A DNA stretch of 64,000 nucleotides, taken from NCBI RefSeq assembly GCF_008039615.1, contig NZ_VDUZ01000017.1:1-64000 (forward strand), in the 5' to 3' direction. The stretch is from Vineibacter terrae. GTDB lineage: Bacteria > Pseudomonadota > Alphaproteobacteria > Reyranellales > Reyranellaceae. Each line of letters starts with the position of its first letter. Within the stretch, counting starts at the first letter, position 1. A program made the translations under genes and the position numbers. Below are positions 16,738 through 26,122 of this stretch, one piece after another. Below the pieces are notes generated by a model. That model searched no databases. It was not told the origin of the DNA and saw only the letters and a program-made list of their open reading frames with translations.

Positions 16738-17889
16738 TCAGGCCGCGGCCAGCGCCTCTTTCAGGGCACGATGGAAGTCATGCAGGCCGATCTCGTTGCG
16801 CCCGAAGACCACATGGTCCTGCGCGCCGCCGGAAAACCCCTTCTGGATGGTGCAGGCCATGGGGAAGTCCTCGTCGCGCACCGTGTCCTTCACGATCGTC
16901 CAGTTCTTCTCCCACTTCACGCGATCGGCCTCGCTCACGACCTTGGTGGGGCTGAGCAGCCACAGCCGCACCATGCACCGGTTGGGATCGCCGCCGTCGG
17001 GCGTTGCGGTCCAGAACTCGACATGATCGCGCTGCCAGATCACGACGGCGTTGGGGAACACCCGATTGATGACGAGCATATGGTCGCTGATGTCCCGCTG
17101 GTCGGGCGGCACGTCCTTCAGCGCCGGCATGAAGCTCTTGCGGGGCGCGATGAAGCGGCTATGGCAGCCGAGCTGTTCATGGATCGCGCCCCTGCCCTCG
17201 AGGTAGCGGCCGACCGTCTTCGTGTGCAGGTGGGGCACGTGGTAGAGCTCGAGGAAGGTATCCACCACCAGCTTCCAGTTCAGGTTCTCCGCGAAGTGCT
17301 CGAAGCGGAAGACGCCCGCCTCCGCGATCCGCATGGCGGCCAGCGCATCGCTCATGGGACCGAGAAAGCTGTCGAGGTCGAGCGGTTGTCCGGCGGTCGG
17401 GACCAGCCACACCAGCCCGTGCCGCTCCGCCACGGGCAGCGGCACCAGCCCACGCTCGGCGCGGTCCATGCCCGCGAAGGCCTCGACCATCGGCACATAG
17501 CGCAGCGCGCCATCGCCGCCATAGACCCAGCTGTGGAACTTGCAGGTGAAGGTGCGCGCCGTGCCGCACTCGGCATCGACCACGCGGCAGCCGCGGTGCC
17601 GGCAGACGTTGTGGAAGGCGCGCAGCGAGCCGTCGTCCTGGCGCACGATCACGGCCGAGATGCCGTCGATGTCCACGGTGCGGAACGCACCCGGTTCGGA
17701 CAGCTCGTCCGACGTCGCCACGATCAGCGGCGTGCGGCGGAACAGCAGGTCCCGTTCGCGGCCGGCATGGCCGGGATCGACATAGTCGGCCACCGGCTGC
17801 ACGTACTCCCGGTCGGCCATCTGGGTGGTATTGGCGGCCAGCAGGGCGAACATCTGATCACCCCAGCGGCGCTTGGTGGCAGCATCCAT
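16738..17889 (-). CDS. Rieske aromatic ring-hydroxylating dioxygenase, alpha (large) subunit
   Basis: 383 residues. The Rieske [2Fe-2S] ligands are Cys96, His98, Cys116 and His119. The mononuclear iron site is visible at Asp210 with His217 and His222 (VVDTFLELYHVPHLH). The start is the ATG after GGGAG. Such oxygenases hydroxylate aromatic rings or demethylate/demethoxylate substrates and need a reductase; no beta subunit, ferredoxin or reductase gene lies next to it, so partners must be elsewhere. It is transcribed divergently from a LysR gene, which probably regulates it. Substrate unknown. Confidence 0.92.
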   Translation of the reverse strand: MDAATKRRWGDQMFALLAANTTQMADREYVQPVADYVDPGHAGRERDLLFRRTPLIVATSDELSEPGAFRTVDIDGISAVIVRQDDGSLRAFHNVCRHRGCRVVDAECGTARTFTCKFHSWVYGGDGALRYVPMVEAFAGMDRAERGLVPLPVAERHGLVWLVPTAGQPLDLDSFLGPMSDALAAMRIAEAGVFRFEHFAENLNWKLVVDTFLELYHVPHLHTKTVGRYLEGRGAIHEQLGCHSRFIAPRKSFMPALKDVPPDQRDISDHMLVINRVFPNAVVIWQRDHVEFWTATPDGGDPNRCMVRLWLLSPTKVVSEADRVKWEKNWTIVKDTVRDEDFPMACTIQKGFSGGAQDHVVFGRNEIGLHDFHRALKEALAAA

Positions 17890-17970
17890 GGCGGCTTCTC
17901 CCGATGCAAGGCGGGCGGTTCTCGGCATCCCGCCATCTCGCCATACGCCCGAACGTTCCATTGGTGAAAT

Positions 17971-18005
17971 TGATTGATTTGATCAGGCTGATAGATATCG
18001 TCTAT
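17971..18005. promoter_or_regulatory. Candidate LysR binding sites in the Rieske/lysR divergent promoter
   Basis: Two 15-base dyads lie side by side: TGATTGATTTGATCA (17971-17985) and ATAGATATCGTCTAT (17991-18005). The first fits the T-N11-A pattern of LysR boxes. The second ends two bases before the lysR start codon, as expected for an autoregulatory site. Confidence 0.5.
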
Positions 18006-18007
18006 TC

Positions 18008-18892
18008 ATGAATCTGGCCTTCGTGCGCTACTTCCTCGCCGTCGCCGAAACCGGCCATTTCACGCGCGCCGCCCGGCGGCTGAACGTGACCCAGCCGACG
18101 CTGTCGGCGGGCATCGCGCGCCTCGAGGAGGAGCTGGGTGCGCGCCTGTTCGACCGCCGCCGCGGCGTGGTGCTGACCGAAGCCGGCAGCCGCCTCGTGC
18201 CGCAGGCACGGATCATCATCGACGCCTGGGCCGGGGCGCGCGCCGAGCTGCGCCAGGTCCCGGTGGCACGCCGGCCGCTGCGCCTGGGGCTGCTGCCCAC
18301 CCTGCCGGACCGTATCGTGATGACGCTGACGGCGCGCCTCGCCGCCAGCGGCCGCACCCTCGACCTCGTCGAAGCCCCGGCTGAGACGCTGCAGACCCGC
18401 CTGCGGCGCGGCCAGCACGACGCCATCCTGACGGTCCTGCCCGACGAGGCAACGCTGCCGCGGCTGCGCGCGCTGCACCGCGAGGCCTATGTGGTGGCCG
18501 TGCCCTCCAGCCATGTGCTGGCCGGCTACAGCCGCGCCACCATCGCCGACCTGGCGACGACTCCGTTCGTCCTGCGCCAGCATTGCGAAGCCCATGCCGC
18601 GGCGCGCCGGGTGTTCGCGCACCATGGGGCACACCCACCGGTCGTCGCCCGCACCGCATCCGATGCCCGGGCGCTGGCGCTGGTCGCAGCCGGCACCGGC
18701 GCCTGCCTGATGCCCGAGAGCCTGACCGAGGCCACCACCGACGTGGTGGCGGTCGCCGAGGTGCGCCTCGAGCGGCGGCTGGGCCTGATGCTGCGCCCCG
18801 ACCTCGATCCGGATGCCGCCGACCTGCTGCGCGAGAGCGTGCGCGGCCTGCCCTGGATGCCGCCGCGGCAGGCGACGCTGATCGCCCACTGA
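18008..18892 (+). CDS. LysR-family transcriptional regulator
   Basis: 294 residues. The N-terminal helix-turn-helix is VRYFLAVAETGHFTRAARRL followed by NVTQPTLSAGIARLEEELGARLFDRR. The substrate-binding-like domain runs from about residue 90 (LRLGLLPTLPDRIVMTLTARL) to the end. It is divergent from the Rieske oxygenase gene and likely controls it in response to the substrate or a product; the effector is unknown. The stop lies 10 bases from the end of a convergent lipoprotein gene. Confidence 0.92.
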   Translation: MNLAFVRYFLAVAETGHFTRAARRLNVTQPTLSAGIARLEEELGARLFDRRRGVVLTEAGSRLVPQARIIIDAWAGARAELRQVPVARRPLRLGLLPTLPDRIVMTLTARLAASGRTLDLVEAPAETLQTRLRRGQHDAILTVLPDEATLPRLRALHREAYVVAVPSSHVLAGYSRATIADLATTPFVLRQHCEAHAAARRVFAHHGAHPPVVARTASDARALALVAAGTGACLMPESLTEATTDVVAVAEVRLERRLGLMLRPDLDPDAADLLRESVRGLPWMPPRQATLIAH

Positions 18893-18902
18893 GCCAGGCG
18901 GC

Positions 18903-19976
18903 TCAGTCGGCGACGCTCAGGATCTGGTACAGCGTCTCGGTCTGCTGCCGGGGCCGGCGGGTGCCGGTGACCGGGTCAGGCACCAGCGTGGCGCGCCGGT
19001 CATCGTCATGCACCACCAGCAGGCGACGGTCCGGCAGGATCGCCAGGGCCTCCGGCTTGTGGGTGAACAGCAGCGGCCTGCCGTCGGCGCCGCGCACCAC
19101 GACCGGCGGCAGGCCGCTTGCCAGCGCGGCAAGATCCAGCGTCCAGAGATAGCCGGCCACCCCATCTACCGCCTCGCCTTGCTCGACGCTCGTCAGCAGC
19201 CAGAGCCGCTCTCGCGCGGCGTCATAGGCCAGCTCGGACAGGCCGATGGGCGTCTTCGGCAGATCCGGCAGGCGCGCCGGATCGGCGCGCCAGACCATGC
19301 GCGGCGGACCCGCGAGCACAGGCACGCCATCCTCGAGGCGCCATGGCAGGGACAGCACGGTCAGCGTGAAGCTGAAATCCTGGTAGGTGCGTCCGGTCTC
19401 GCGCACGCCGACCAGCAGGCGATCCGGCAACGCAGCCAGGCCCTCGATCTTGAAATAGGCCGGGCCATCCGGCACCGACGCCGACGCCAGCGCGGCCCGC
19501 AGTTGCGCACGCAGCGCCAAGGAGCCCAGCACGCGGGCGGCTTGCGGCCGCCCTTCCGGCCATGTCAGCAGCACGTTGAAGCGGTCGGGATCCGGGCGGT
19601 CGAACGACGTCGTCGCGAAGACATGCCGGCCGTCGGACGTTGTCGTGATCGCCTCGAGCTTCTCCGCCGGCAGCGGCGGCAGGCCAGCCTGGAAGCGCGC
19701 GTCAACGCGCGGCGCGAAGGTGGTCGGCGCGATCGTGAGGACCGAGTCGCCGACCTTGCCGGAAACCGCCCGATCGTTGACCAGCAGCAGGCGGCCGGCC
19801 GCGAGCGTCGCCCCCGACAGCTCGCAGCGCTCGGTCGGCGCCGGGCACACGATGATGCCCTCGCCCACCACCCGCGCCACCGGCCCTGTGGGGAGCGGCT
19901 GGACGCAGCCGCCCATGAGGGCCGCGACCAGGCCGATCGCCGCCCGACGCCATGATGCCAGACCAGATGCCCCCAT
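18903..19976 (-). CDS. Predicted lipoprotein, esterase-like/phytase-like beta-propeller
   Basis: 357 residues. A lipoprotein signal is visible, with hydrophobic AAIGLVAALMGGC and the Cys in the lipobox as the acylated residue. The body is rich in short strands with repeated hydrophobic/Asp-Gly patterns (EKLEAITTTSDGRHVFATTS, FKIEGLAALPDRLLVGVRE, HKPEALAILPDRRLLVVHDDD) typical of the esterase-like/phytase-like propeller group (DUF3616 and relatives). These spaced E-[AG]-[IL] repeats suggest about five blades. It is probably periplasmic, anchored in the outer or inner membrane. No activity can be assigned. Confidence 0.75.
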   Translation of the reverse strand: MGASGLASWRRAAIGLVAALMGGCVQPLPTGPVARVVGEGIIVCPAPTERCELSGATLAAGRLLLVNDRAVSGKVGDSVLTIAPTTFAPRVDARFQAGLPPLPAEKLEAITTTSDGRHVFATTSFDRPDPDRFNVLLTWPEGRPQAARVLGSLALRAQLRAALASASVPDGPAYFKIEGLAALPDRLLVGVRETGRTYQDFSFTLTVLSLPWRLEDGVPVLAGPPRMVWRADPARLPDLPKTPIGLSELAYDAARERLWLLTSVEQGEAVDGVAGYLWTLDLAALASGLPPVVVRGADGRPLLFTHKPEALAILPDRRLLVVHDDDRRATLVPDPVTGTRRPRQQTETLYQILSVAD

Positions 19977-20012
19977 CCGCGCCCTCCCCCGCTGACTTGC
20001 CGGTATCCGATC

Positions 20013-21395
20013 CTAAAGCAGGAAGACAGCCGCCAACCCGAGAAAGGCGAGGAAGCCGACGACGTCGGTCACCGTGGTCAGGAAGACCGTGGATGAGACA
20101 GCGGGATCGACCCTGAGCCATTGCAGGCCCAACGGGATCAGGGTGCCGGCCAATGCCGCCGCCACAAGGTTGATCACCATCGCGGCGCCGATGGTGAGCG
20201 CGATGCGCGGATCGTGGAACCAGAGCCATGTGACGGCGCCGACGATCAGCGCGAACATGAAGCCGTTGGCGCCGCCGACGATGATTTCCTTGAGCACGAA
20301 GCGCAGCGCGTTGGCCGTGGTCAGCTCCCCCATGGCCAGCGCCCGCACCGCGACCGTCACTGTCTGGGTGCCGGCATTGCCGCCCATCGAGGCCACGATC
20401 GGCATCAGGACCGCCAGCGCGACGACCTTCTGTAGCTCGTCCTCGAACCGGCCGATGACGGAGGACGCCAGGAAGGCCGTGCCGAGGTTGACGAACAGCC
20501 ACCCGAAGCGGGAGCGCGTCGTGCGCGCCGCCGGCTCATGGATATCGATGCCGCTGACGCCGCCCATGCGGGCGAGGTCGTCCTCGGCCTCCTCGTCGAT
20601 GACATCGACCACGTCGTCGACCATGATCACACCCAGCAGGCGGCGCTCGTTGTCGACCACAGGGCAGGACACGAGGTTCTGGTCACGAAAGATGTGCGCG
20701 ACCTGCTCCTGGTCGGCCGTGACCGGGATGCTGGGGATGTCGGGGTCCATGATATCGACCACCGGCACCGGTCGTTTCGTGCGCAGCATGCGGCCCAGCG
20801 CGACGCTGCCGCGCAGCCGTCGTTCGGCATCGATCACGAACAGGTCGTAGACGTCGTCGGGCAGGTCCGTGGCGTCACGGCAATGATCTATCACCTGGCC
20901 GACCGTCCAGGTGTCGGGCACCGCGACCAGCTCGCGCTGCATGAGGCGGCCGGCGCTATGCTCGGGATAGGCCAGCGTCTCCTCGATGACGGCGCGATCG
21001 GCGGCCGGCAGCTCCGACAGCACTTCCCGCCGCTCGATTTCCGGCAGGACGCTGATGATCTCGGCGGCGTCGTCGGTGTCCAGCTCCTGGGCCGCGGCCG
21101 CGATGTCCTTCGGCCCGAGGTTCTCCAGAACCTCCTCGCGAACCTCGTCGTCGAGCTCGATCAGGGTCTCGGGATCGAGGTGACCCTTGAGGATGCCCAC
21201 GAGCTGGTTGCGCGAATCAGGGGCTACCTGCTCCAGCAGATGGGCCATGCCGGCAGGGCTGAGATCCGCCGTCACCGCCCGGATCTCATCGACACGACCA
21301 TGCTCGAGATGCTCGAGGACCAGCGCGATCAGGCTGGGCGTCACCTCGTCCAGGGCCGACCCGGATTCGATGCTGTCACGTGCGGCGTCGGTCAT
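20013..21395 (-). CDS. mgtE: MgtE-type magnesium transporter
   Basis: 460 residues. The domains are in the usual order: MgtE_N superhelical domain (about 25-135; RVDEIRAVTADLSPAGMAHLLEQV, LDTDDAAEIISVLPE), a CBS pair (about 140-265; MQRELVAVPDTWTVGQVIDH, VVDNERRLLGVIMVDDVVDVI) and a C-terminal membrane part with five segments (about 285-460). The pore helix region GGNAGTQTVTVAVRALAMGEL is characteristic. It imports Mg2+ and is gated by Mg2+ binding to the cytosolic domains. No magnesium riboswitch-like leader was evident upstream. Confidence 0.95.
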   Translation of the reverse strand: MTDAARDSIESGSALDEVTPSLIALVLEHLEHGRVDEIRAVTADLSPAGMAHLLEQVAPDSRNQLVGILKGHLDPETLIELDDEVREEVLENLGPKDIAAAAQELDTDDAAEIISVLPEIERREVLSELPAADRAVIEETLAYPEHSAGRLMQRELVAVPDTWTVGQVIDHCRDATDLPDDVYDLFVIDAERRLRGSVALGRMLRTKRPVPVVDIMDPDIPSIPVTADQEQVAHIFRDQNLVSCPVVDNERRLLGVIMVDDVVDVIDEEAEDDLARMGGVSGIDIHEPAARTTRSRFGWLFVNLGTAFLASSVIGRFEDELQKVVALAVLMPIVASMGGNAGTQTVTVAVRALAMGELTTANALRFVLKEIIVGGANGFMFALIVGAVTWLWFHDPRIALTIGAAMVINLVAAALAGTLIPLGLQWLRVDPAVSSTVFLTTVTDVVGFLAFLGLAAVFLL

Positions 21396-21429
21396 GGCGG
21401 GCTACGTTCCGATCCTTGCCGCCGTGACC

Positions 21430-23718
21430 TTACGGCCCGCGGCGGGTTTGGTCCTGTGCGTCGACAGCCGCCAGGGCAGCCATGTTCACAATGCCGCGTG
21501 CCGTCACCGACGGCGTGAGGATGTGCGCCGGACGGGTCGTGCCCAGCAGCATCGGCCCGACATGCAACCCGTCGGCCGCCACCTTCAGCAGATTGAAGGC
21601 GATGTTGGCGGCGTCCAGCGAGGGGCACACGAGCAGGTTGGCGGCCCCCTTCAGCCGCGAGCGCGGGAAGATGGCAAGCCGTATGCCCTCGTCCAGCGCC
21701 GCGTCGCCCTGCATCTCGCCTTCGACCTCGAGGTCGGGGGCGCGCTCGTTCACCAGCGCCAGGGCCGCGCGCATCTTCACCGCCGAGGCGGAATCGGAGC
21801 TGCCGAAGCTGGAGTGCGACAGCAGCGCGATCTTGGGCTCGATGCCGAAGCGGCGCACCTCGTCGGCCGCCAGCAGCGTGGTGTCGGCGATCTCCTCCGG
21901 ATCGGGATCCTCATTGACGAACGTGTCGCAGATGAACAGCGAGCGCGTCGGCATCACCAGCAGGCTGAGCGCGGCCATGCGCTCGACGCCCGGCCGCAGG
22001 CCGACGACATCTTGCACATGATTGAAATGCGTGCGGAAGCGGCCGAAGGCGCCGGCGATCATGGCATCGGCATCGCCGCGGCGCACAGCCAGGGCGCCGA
22101 TCAAGGTGGGGCTGGAGCGCACCAGGTTGCGCGCCGTCGGCTCGGTGACACCGCGCCGCTCCATCAGCTGGTGATACAGGCCCCAATAGGCGTCGAAACG
22201 CGGATCGCTCGAGGGGTCGACCAGGTCGACGTCAACGCCGGGCCGGAAGCGCAGGCCCAGCCGTGCCATGCGGCGGCGGATGATGTCGGGCCGGCCGATC
22301 AGGATCGGCTGGCAGAGCTTCTCGTCGAGCAGGACCTGGGTGGCGCGCAGCACACGGTCGTCCTCGCCGGCGCTGAAGATCACGCGCTTGGTGTCGCGTC
22401 GTGCCTGGTCGAACACCGGCCGCATGACCAGGCCCGAGCGGAAGACGAACTGGCCGAGCTGGTCGCGATAGGCCGTGAAGTCGGCGATCGGCCGGGTGGC
22501 CACGCCGCTGTCCATCGCCGCCTTGGCGACAGCCGGCGCCAGCTCGACGATGAGGCGCGGATCGAACGGCCGCGGGATGATCTGCTCGGCGCCGAACTCG
22601 TCGGCATGCTGGCCAAAGGCCTTGGACACGACCTCCGATGTCTCCTGGCGCGCCAGGCGGGCCAGCGCGCGCACGCAGGCGATCTTCATCTCGTCGTTCA
22701 CGATCGTGGCGCCGACGTCGAGCGCGCCGCGGAAGATGAACGGGAAGCACAGCACGTTGTTGACCTGGTTGGGGTAGTCGCTGCGCCCGGTGGCGACGAT
22801 GGCGTCGTCACGCACCGCCTTGACATCCTCGGGCAGGATTTCCGGCGTCGGGTTGGCCAGCGCCATGATCAGCGGCTTGGGCGCCATGCGCGCCACCATG
22901 TCGCGCTTGAGCACGCCGCCGGCCGACAGGCCCAGGAAGATGTCGGCGCCGTCGATGATCTCGCCCAGCGTCCGCTTGTCGGTGTCGCGCGCGTAGCGTT
23001 CCTTCCAGGGATCCATCAAGGTGTTGCGTCCCTTGAAGACGACACCCTCGATGTCGCTGACCCAGATGTGGTCCTGCTTCACGCCCAGCTTCACCAGGAC
23101 GTCGAGGCAGGACAACGCCGCTGCGCCGGCGCCGGAGCACACCAGCTTCACCTGGCCGATATCCTTGCCCACCAGCTCCAGGGCGTTGAGCGCCGCGGCG
23201 CCGACGATGATCGCCGTGCCATGCTGGTCGTCGTGGAACACCGGGATATTCATGCGCTCGCGCAGCGCGCGCTCGACGGCGAAGCACTCCGGCGCCTTGA
23301 TGTCTTCGAGGTTGATGCCGCCGAAGGTGGGCTCCAGGGCGGCCACGATCTCGATCAGCTTGTCGGGATCGGTCTGGGCGATCTCGATATCGAAGACGTC
23401 GATGCCGGCGAACTTCTTGAAGAGGACGCCCTTGCCTTCCATCACCGGCTTGGCGGCCAGCGGCCCGATCGCCCCCAGCCCCAGCACGGCGGTGCCGTTG
23501 GTGACCACGGCCACCAGGTTGGCGCGCGCGGTCATCTCGGCGGCAGCGGCGGGATCGGCCACGATCGCGTTGCAGGCCGCGGCCACGCCCGGCGAATAGG
23601 CCAGCGACAGGTCCCGCTGGGTGGCCAGCGGCTTGGTCGGAACGACCTCGATCTTGCCCGCCCGTGGCTGGCGGTGATAGCGCAGCGCGCTGTCGGCGAG
23701 ATCGTCGGTCATCGTCAT
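21430..23718 (-). CDS. maeB: NADP-dependent malic enzyme with C-terminal phosphotransacetylase-like domain
   Basis: 762 residues, the MaeB length. Residues ~1-430 form the malic enzyme part: [15 protein letters not shown], the [12 protein letters not shown] region, [20 protein letters not shown] and [19 protein letters not shown] (Rossmann), ending [27 protein letters not shown]. Residues ~440-762 resemble phosphate acetyltransferase ([60 protein letters not shown]), which in MaeB is regulatory and binds acetyl-CoA. It decarboxylates malate to pyruvate with reduction of NADP. An ATG two codons in is an alternative start. A terminator-like hairpin lies 24 bases upstream, between this gene and the tRNA-Leu remnant. 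Confidence 0.95.
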   Translation of the reverse strand: MTMTDDLADSALRYHRQPRAGKIEVVPTKPLATQRDLSLAYSPGVAAACNAIVADPAAAAEMTARANLVAVVTNGTAVLGLGAIGPLAAKPVMEGKGVLFKKFAGIDVFDIEIAQTDPDKLIEIVAALEPTFGGINLEDIKAPECFAVERALRERMNIPVFHDDQHGTAIIVGAAALNALELVGKDIGQVKLVCSGAGAAALSCLDVLVKLGVKQDHIWVSDIEGVVFKGRNTLMDPWKERYARDTDKRTLGEIIDGADIFLGLSAGGVLKRDMVARMAPKPLIMALANPTPEILPEDVKAVRDDAIVATGRSDYPNQVNNVLCFPFIFRGALDVGATIVNDEMKIACVRALARLARQETSEVVSKAFGQHADEFGAEQIIPRPFDPRLIVELAPAVAKAAMDSGVATRPIADFTAYRDQLGQFVFRSGLVMRPVFDQARRDTKRVIFSAGEDDRVLRATQVLLDEKLCQPILIGRPDIIRRRMARLGLRFRPGVDVDLVDPSSDPRFDAYWGLYHQLMERRGVTEPTARNLVRSSPTLIGALAVRRGDADAMIAGAFGRFRTHFNHVQDVVGLRPGVERMAALSLLVMPTRSLFICDTFVNEDPDPEEIADTTLLAADEVRRFGIEPKIALLSHSSFGSSDSASAVKMRAALALVNERAPDLEVEGEMQGDAALDEGIRLAIFPRSRLKGAANLLVCPSLDAANIAFNLLKVAADGLHVGPMLLGTTRPAHILTPSVTARGIVNMAALAAVDAQDQTRRGP

Positions 23719-23741
23719 TTCCCCTGCCGGTGGGAACGAAA

Positions 23742-23763
23742 GGGCCGCCCACCGGGGCGGCCC
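23742..23763 (-). terminator. Terminator hairpin, probably the displaced native terminator of tRNA-Leu
   Basis: GGGCCGCC-N6-GGCGGCCC forms an 8-bp GC stem. On the minus strand it is followed by TTTCGTT, so it stops leftward transcription ahead of maeB. It lies 29 bases beyond the copy of the tRNA-Leu 3' end at 23793-23819; in an island-free chromosome it would directly follow the tRNA. Confidence 0.65.
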
Positions 23764-23792
23764 TGTCGCTGATCCCGTGCCGGCGTCAACCG

Positions 23793-23819
23793 GATTGGTG
23801 CGGCCGAGAAGACTCGAAC
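23793..23819 (-). repeat. Direct repeat of the tRNA-Leu 3' end (att-like)
   Basis: 27 bases identical to 27406-27432, covering the CCA end, the acceptor 3' strand and the 3' half of the T-arm of the tRNA-Leu gene. Beyond it similarity to the tRNA becomes patchy and the T-stem cannot pair fully, so this is not a second tRNA gene. It marks the left edge of an island inserted at the tRNA. Confidence 0.75.
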
Positions 23820-23932
23820 ATCCGTGATGTTGCTAGCACTTCAATATATTGATCCACAACACCTTTGGTTATCCGGAATACCGGACCTGCCCGGACGCGC
23901 CTGCTTTGCGCCCGTCGGGGCTAATGCGGCCA

Positions 23933-24934
23933 TCAGCCGCCGGGGATTGCTGCGGCACGCAGCTCAGAAGGCGTCACGCCGTAGCGACGGCGAAATGCAC
24001 GATTGAAATAGGACAGATCCCCGAACCCGACATCGAGCGCGATGGCGCTGATCTTCAGGTGGCCTTGGCGCGGGTCCGTCAGCAGGCGGTGCGCGCGCAG
24101 AAGACGTTGCGCAAGAACATACTCGGTAAAGGTTGTGCCCTCGCGTTCGAACAGCCGCTGCACCCACCGCGGCTTGACCCGATGCTGCGCGGCGATCGTT
24201 GCCACCGACAGGTCGGGCCGGTCGAGGCTGCTTGCGATGTCCTGCTTGATCGCGCCCAGCCGCGCTGCCCGCCCGCCTCGGCCCTGCGCGAGCTCGGCGG
24301 CGTCCCGCGCCGCCCCGATGGTGAGCGCAACAAGGTCGTGAATATGCGTGACAGCCTGCCTTCGCAACTCGGGGACCGCAAAGGTTCCCGCCGCCTCGAG
24401 GATGTCCAGATAGCCATCCAGCAGCCGCAGCGCTGAATTGTTCGCCGCGATCGTCCGGCCGTACGCGGCATCGAGGTCGGCAACAAACGGCGAGATCATG
24501 CGCACCGGCACGCGCAGGAGGCTTACGGATTTCTGGTCAGGTCCGCCGAAGAAAGCCGGCTCGGCCCCGGTCAGGACGACCAATTCGCCGGGCCCCATGC
24601 TGAGCGTGCGGCCGAGGTGTTGAACCTCGTAGCTGGAAGTGAACCCGGAAATCACGATGACATCGTCGTGCTCGATGAGCTCACGGGACCGACGGTAGAT
24701 CGCGGCCGAACGAGAGGCCCGGTACAGAGACAGGCCGGGCATCTGGCGCAGCGTGATGGCCGTATGAAAGGATTCTCCCGCCAGCGGCTCGACGTGCACC
24801 TTCTGCAGATTTCGGCCGAGTATCTCATGCACGGCCTCAAGGCGCGCGTGCGGTTCATAGTCCTCGGTCGAGAAGCGAACGACGGCGCAATCGCCGGTAT
24901 CGGGGGCAGGCGCGATGGTGCTCGAAGCGCTCAT
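23933..24934 (-). CDS. AraC-family transcriptional regulator, copy A
   Basis: 333 residues. The N-terminal half (about 15-200) is an AraC_binding_2-like sensor domain; the C-terminal ~100 residues carry two helix-turn-helix motifs, the second ending in the AraC signature VGFGDLSYFNRAFRRRYGVT. The start follows CGAGGTGAGC. A paralogue of the same length lies 1.2 kb away at 26123-27124, identical in long stretches of the C-terminal domain, and each copy is divergent from a copy of the same small gene (one degenerate). The likely target is the shared intergenic region 24935-25271. Confidence 0.9.
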   Translation of the reverse strand: MSASSTIAPAPDTGDCAVVRFSTEDYEPHARLEAVHEILGRNLQKVHVEPLAGESFHTAITLRQMPGLSLYRASRSAAIYRRSRELIEHDDVIVISGFTSSYEVQHLGRTLSMGPGELVVLTGAEPAFFGGPDQKSVSLLRVPVRMISPFVADLDAAYGRTIAANNSALRLLDGYLDILEAAGTFAVPELRRQAVTHIHDLVALTIGAARDAAELAQGRGGRAARLGAIKQDIASSLDRPDLSVATIAAQHRVKPRWVQRLFEREGTTFTEYVLAQRLLRAHRLLTDPRQGHLKISAIALDVGFGDLSYFNRAFRRRYGVTPSELRAAAIPGG

Positions 24935-25271
24935 GTCAAGCTCACCTCGATAATGGTCGGTCGGTACCTTCCGCCGCGTTCACCTGAGCCGCTCGCTGTC
25001 CGGGCGAGTCAACTTTGCACCAGGATGATTGCCAGCAGGCGCAAAGAACCGTTGGTCGAGCCCTCTTGGAGGGCTGCCACCACATCATGTGAACGCTAAC
25101 GCAACCGGCAGGGCCCTATTCCGCATCAACGAAGGCTTCGGTCAGCTGGTCGCTCCAGTCCCACTGAATTGTCGTGCCAGTCCAAGAGCCGACAACTCGA
25201 GACCGCTAAAGAGACAGATATATAAGTGATTAATTACCCATTTTCTGAACTTTGACAACCAGGAGAATTCG
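24935..25271. promoter_or_regulatory. Divergent intergenic region of AraC copy A and the small gene
   Basis: 337 bases without a convincing gene. The right part (about 25195-25262) is clearly AT-rich, including GATATATAAGTGATTAATTA, and precedes the AGGAG site of the small gene, so it probably holds the promoters and AraC sites. A related sequence lies in front of the degenerate copy at about 27225-27290. Confidence 0.45.
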
Positions 25272-25970
25272 ATGAGCGATCTGTTGACCCGTAAGGCGGC
25301 GACCACGGCTGGCCAACCATCTCTTTCCTGCAATACCAAGGCCGCCGCAGTTGCCATTCTCAAGAACAGCCCAACACTGGATGCCAGGACCAAGATGATG
25401 CTGACGCCTTACTTGGTGGACGGCATCATCAGCGCAGAGGCAAAGCGAATTGGAAAATGGGAGCGGCGGGGCGAAACGTACCTCTGGATGGAATGGGATT
25501 GGCTACGCCAAATTGCAGGAGGGGTGGGTCCAGGTCAGCTCTATCCGGCGGCCTACAATGAGGTGATGCAGAGGCTGAACCCCGAACTGAAGCAATATCT
25601 GGTGCATATGGGTGTAAACTGTGGTGCCGGCCAGCATCGGGGATGTGGCGAGTTTCCCCTGACCCTCAAGGGCTATCCCCTGGATGTCATGGATCCGGTC
25701 ACGGCTGATTTCTTCATTGCCGCGACTCTTGCCCTTAAGATCAAGGAGTCGCTGAAGCCGGGCCGCAACGCGGACGACCAGCTGCAATTCGGCATCGGCC
25801 GCTACTTCGGCGCCTTCAGCTCGCTCCAAGCCGCGCAAACCGCCATCTGCCCGCAGAACCCCTCAAGCGTCGTCCACTATCCGCCCGTCAGGGACTGGCT
25901 GCTACGTTCCAGCAGTCCAAGGGACAGGGACGTGGCAGCTTATATCCAGGAGGTGTTCGGCCGCCGCTGA
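25272..25970 (+). CDS. Small island protein, possibly lysozyme/lytic-transglycosylase-like
   Basis: 232 residues from an ATG after AGGAG. There is no signal peptide or membrane segment. GGVGPGQLYPAAYNEVM (about 83-99), preceded by acidic residues in ISAEAKRIG and WERRGETYLWMEWDW, and followed by FGIGRYFGAFSSLQAAQ (about 173-189), recall the Glu...GxxGxxQ...PAT and AxxxYNxG blocks of lytic transglycosylases. This is weak and only a hypothesis. Two Cys (117, 125) flank GAGQHRG. Base composition and codons are less GC-biased than the neighbours. The gene is divergent from AraC copy A and followed by a terminator. Confidence 0.65.
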   Translation: MSDLLTRKAATTAGQPSLSCNTKAAAVAILKNSPTLDARTKMMLTPYLVDGIISAEAKRIGKWERRGETYLWMEWDWLRQIAGGVGPGQLYPAAYNEVMQRLNPELKQYLVHMGVNCGAGQHRGCGEFPLTLKGYPLDVMDPVTADFFIAATLALKIKESLKPGRNADDQLQFGIGRYFGAFSSLQAAQTAICPQNPSSVVHYPPVRDWLLRSSSPRDRDVAAYIQEVFGRR

Positions 25971-26059
25971 TCTGGCGAACACAACCTTGGCCATCGTCTC
26001 GGCTACCGCGTCATCCGATGGGTTCCAGTCTGGGCAAAGCACCCACCGACACATGGAAA

Positions 26060-26079
26060 GGGCGCTCCTCAGAGCGCCC
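26060..26079 (+). terminator. Rho-independent-type hairpin after the small island gene
   Basis: GGGCGCTC-CTCA-GAGCGCCC forms an 8-bp stem with a tetraloop followed by TCTCC. An almost identical hairpin with the same flanks lies at 27362-27379, part of the duplicated unit. Confidence 0.65.
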
Positions 26080-26122
26080 TCTCCATACCCTGGATCTCGG
26101 TCAGGTCTTCACGACCATTCGG

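Noticed and set aside
21187-23772. Long open frame on the plus strand over maeB and part of mgtE
   Set aside because: It is an antisense shadow caused by high GC. Its translation is Arg/His/Asp/Gly-rich without family features, while the minus strand encodes complete MaeB and MgtE.
23793-23870. Possible second tRNA-Leu gene
   Set aside because: Only the 3' 27 bases are identical; the T-stem has a mismatch, the variable and anticodon arms do not pair properly and the 5' half is absent.
24935-25271. Small genes in the AraC copy A intergenic region
   Set aside because: Frames on both strands are short, lack ribosome-binding sites and have no GC-ending codon bias.
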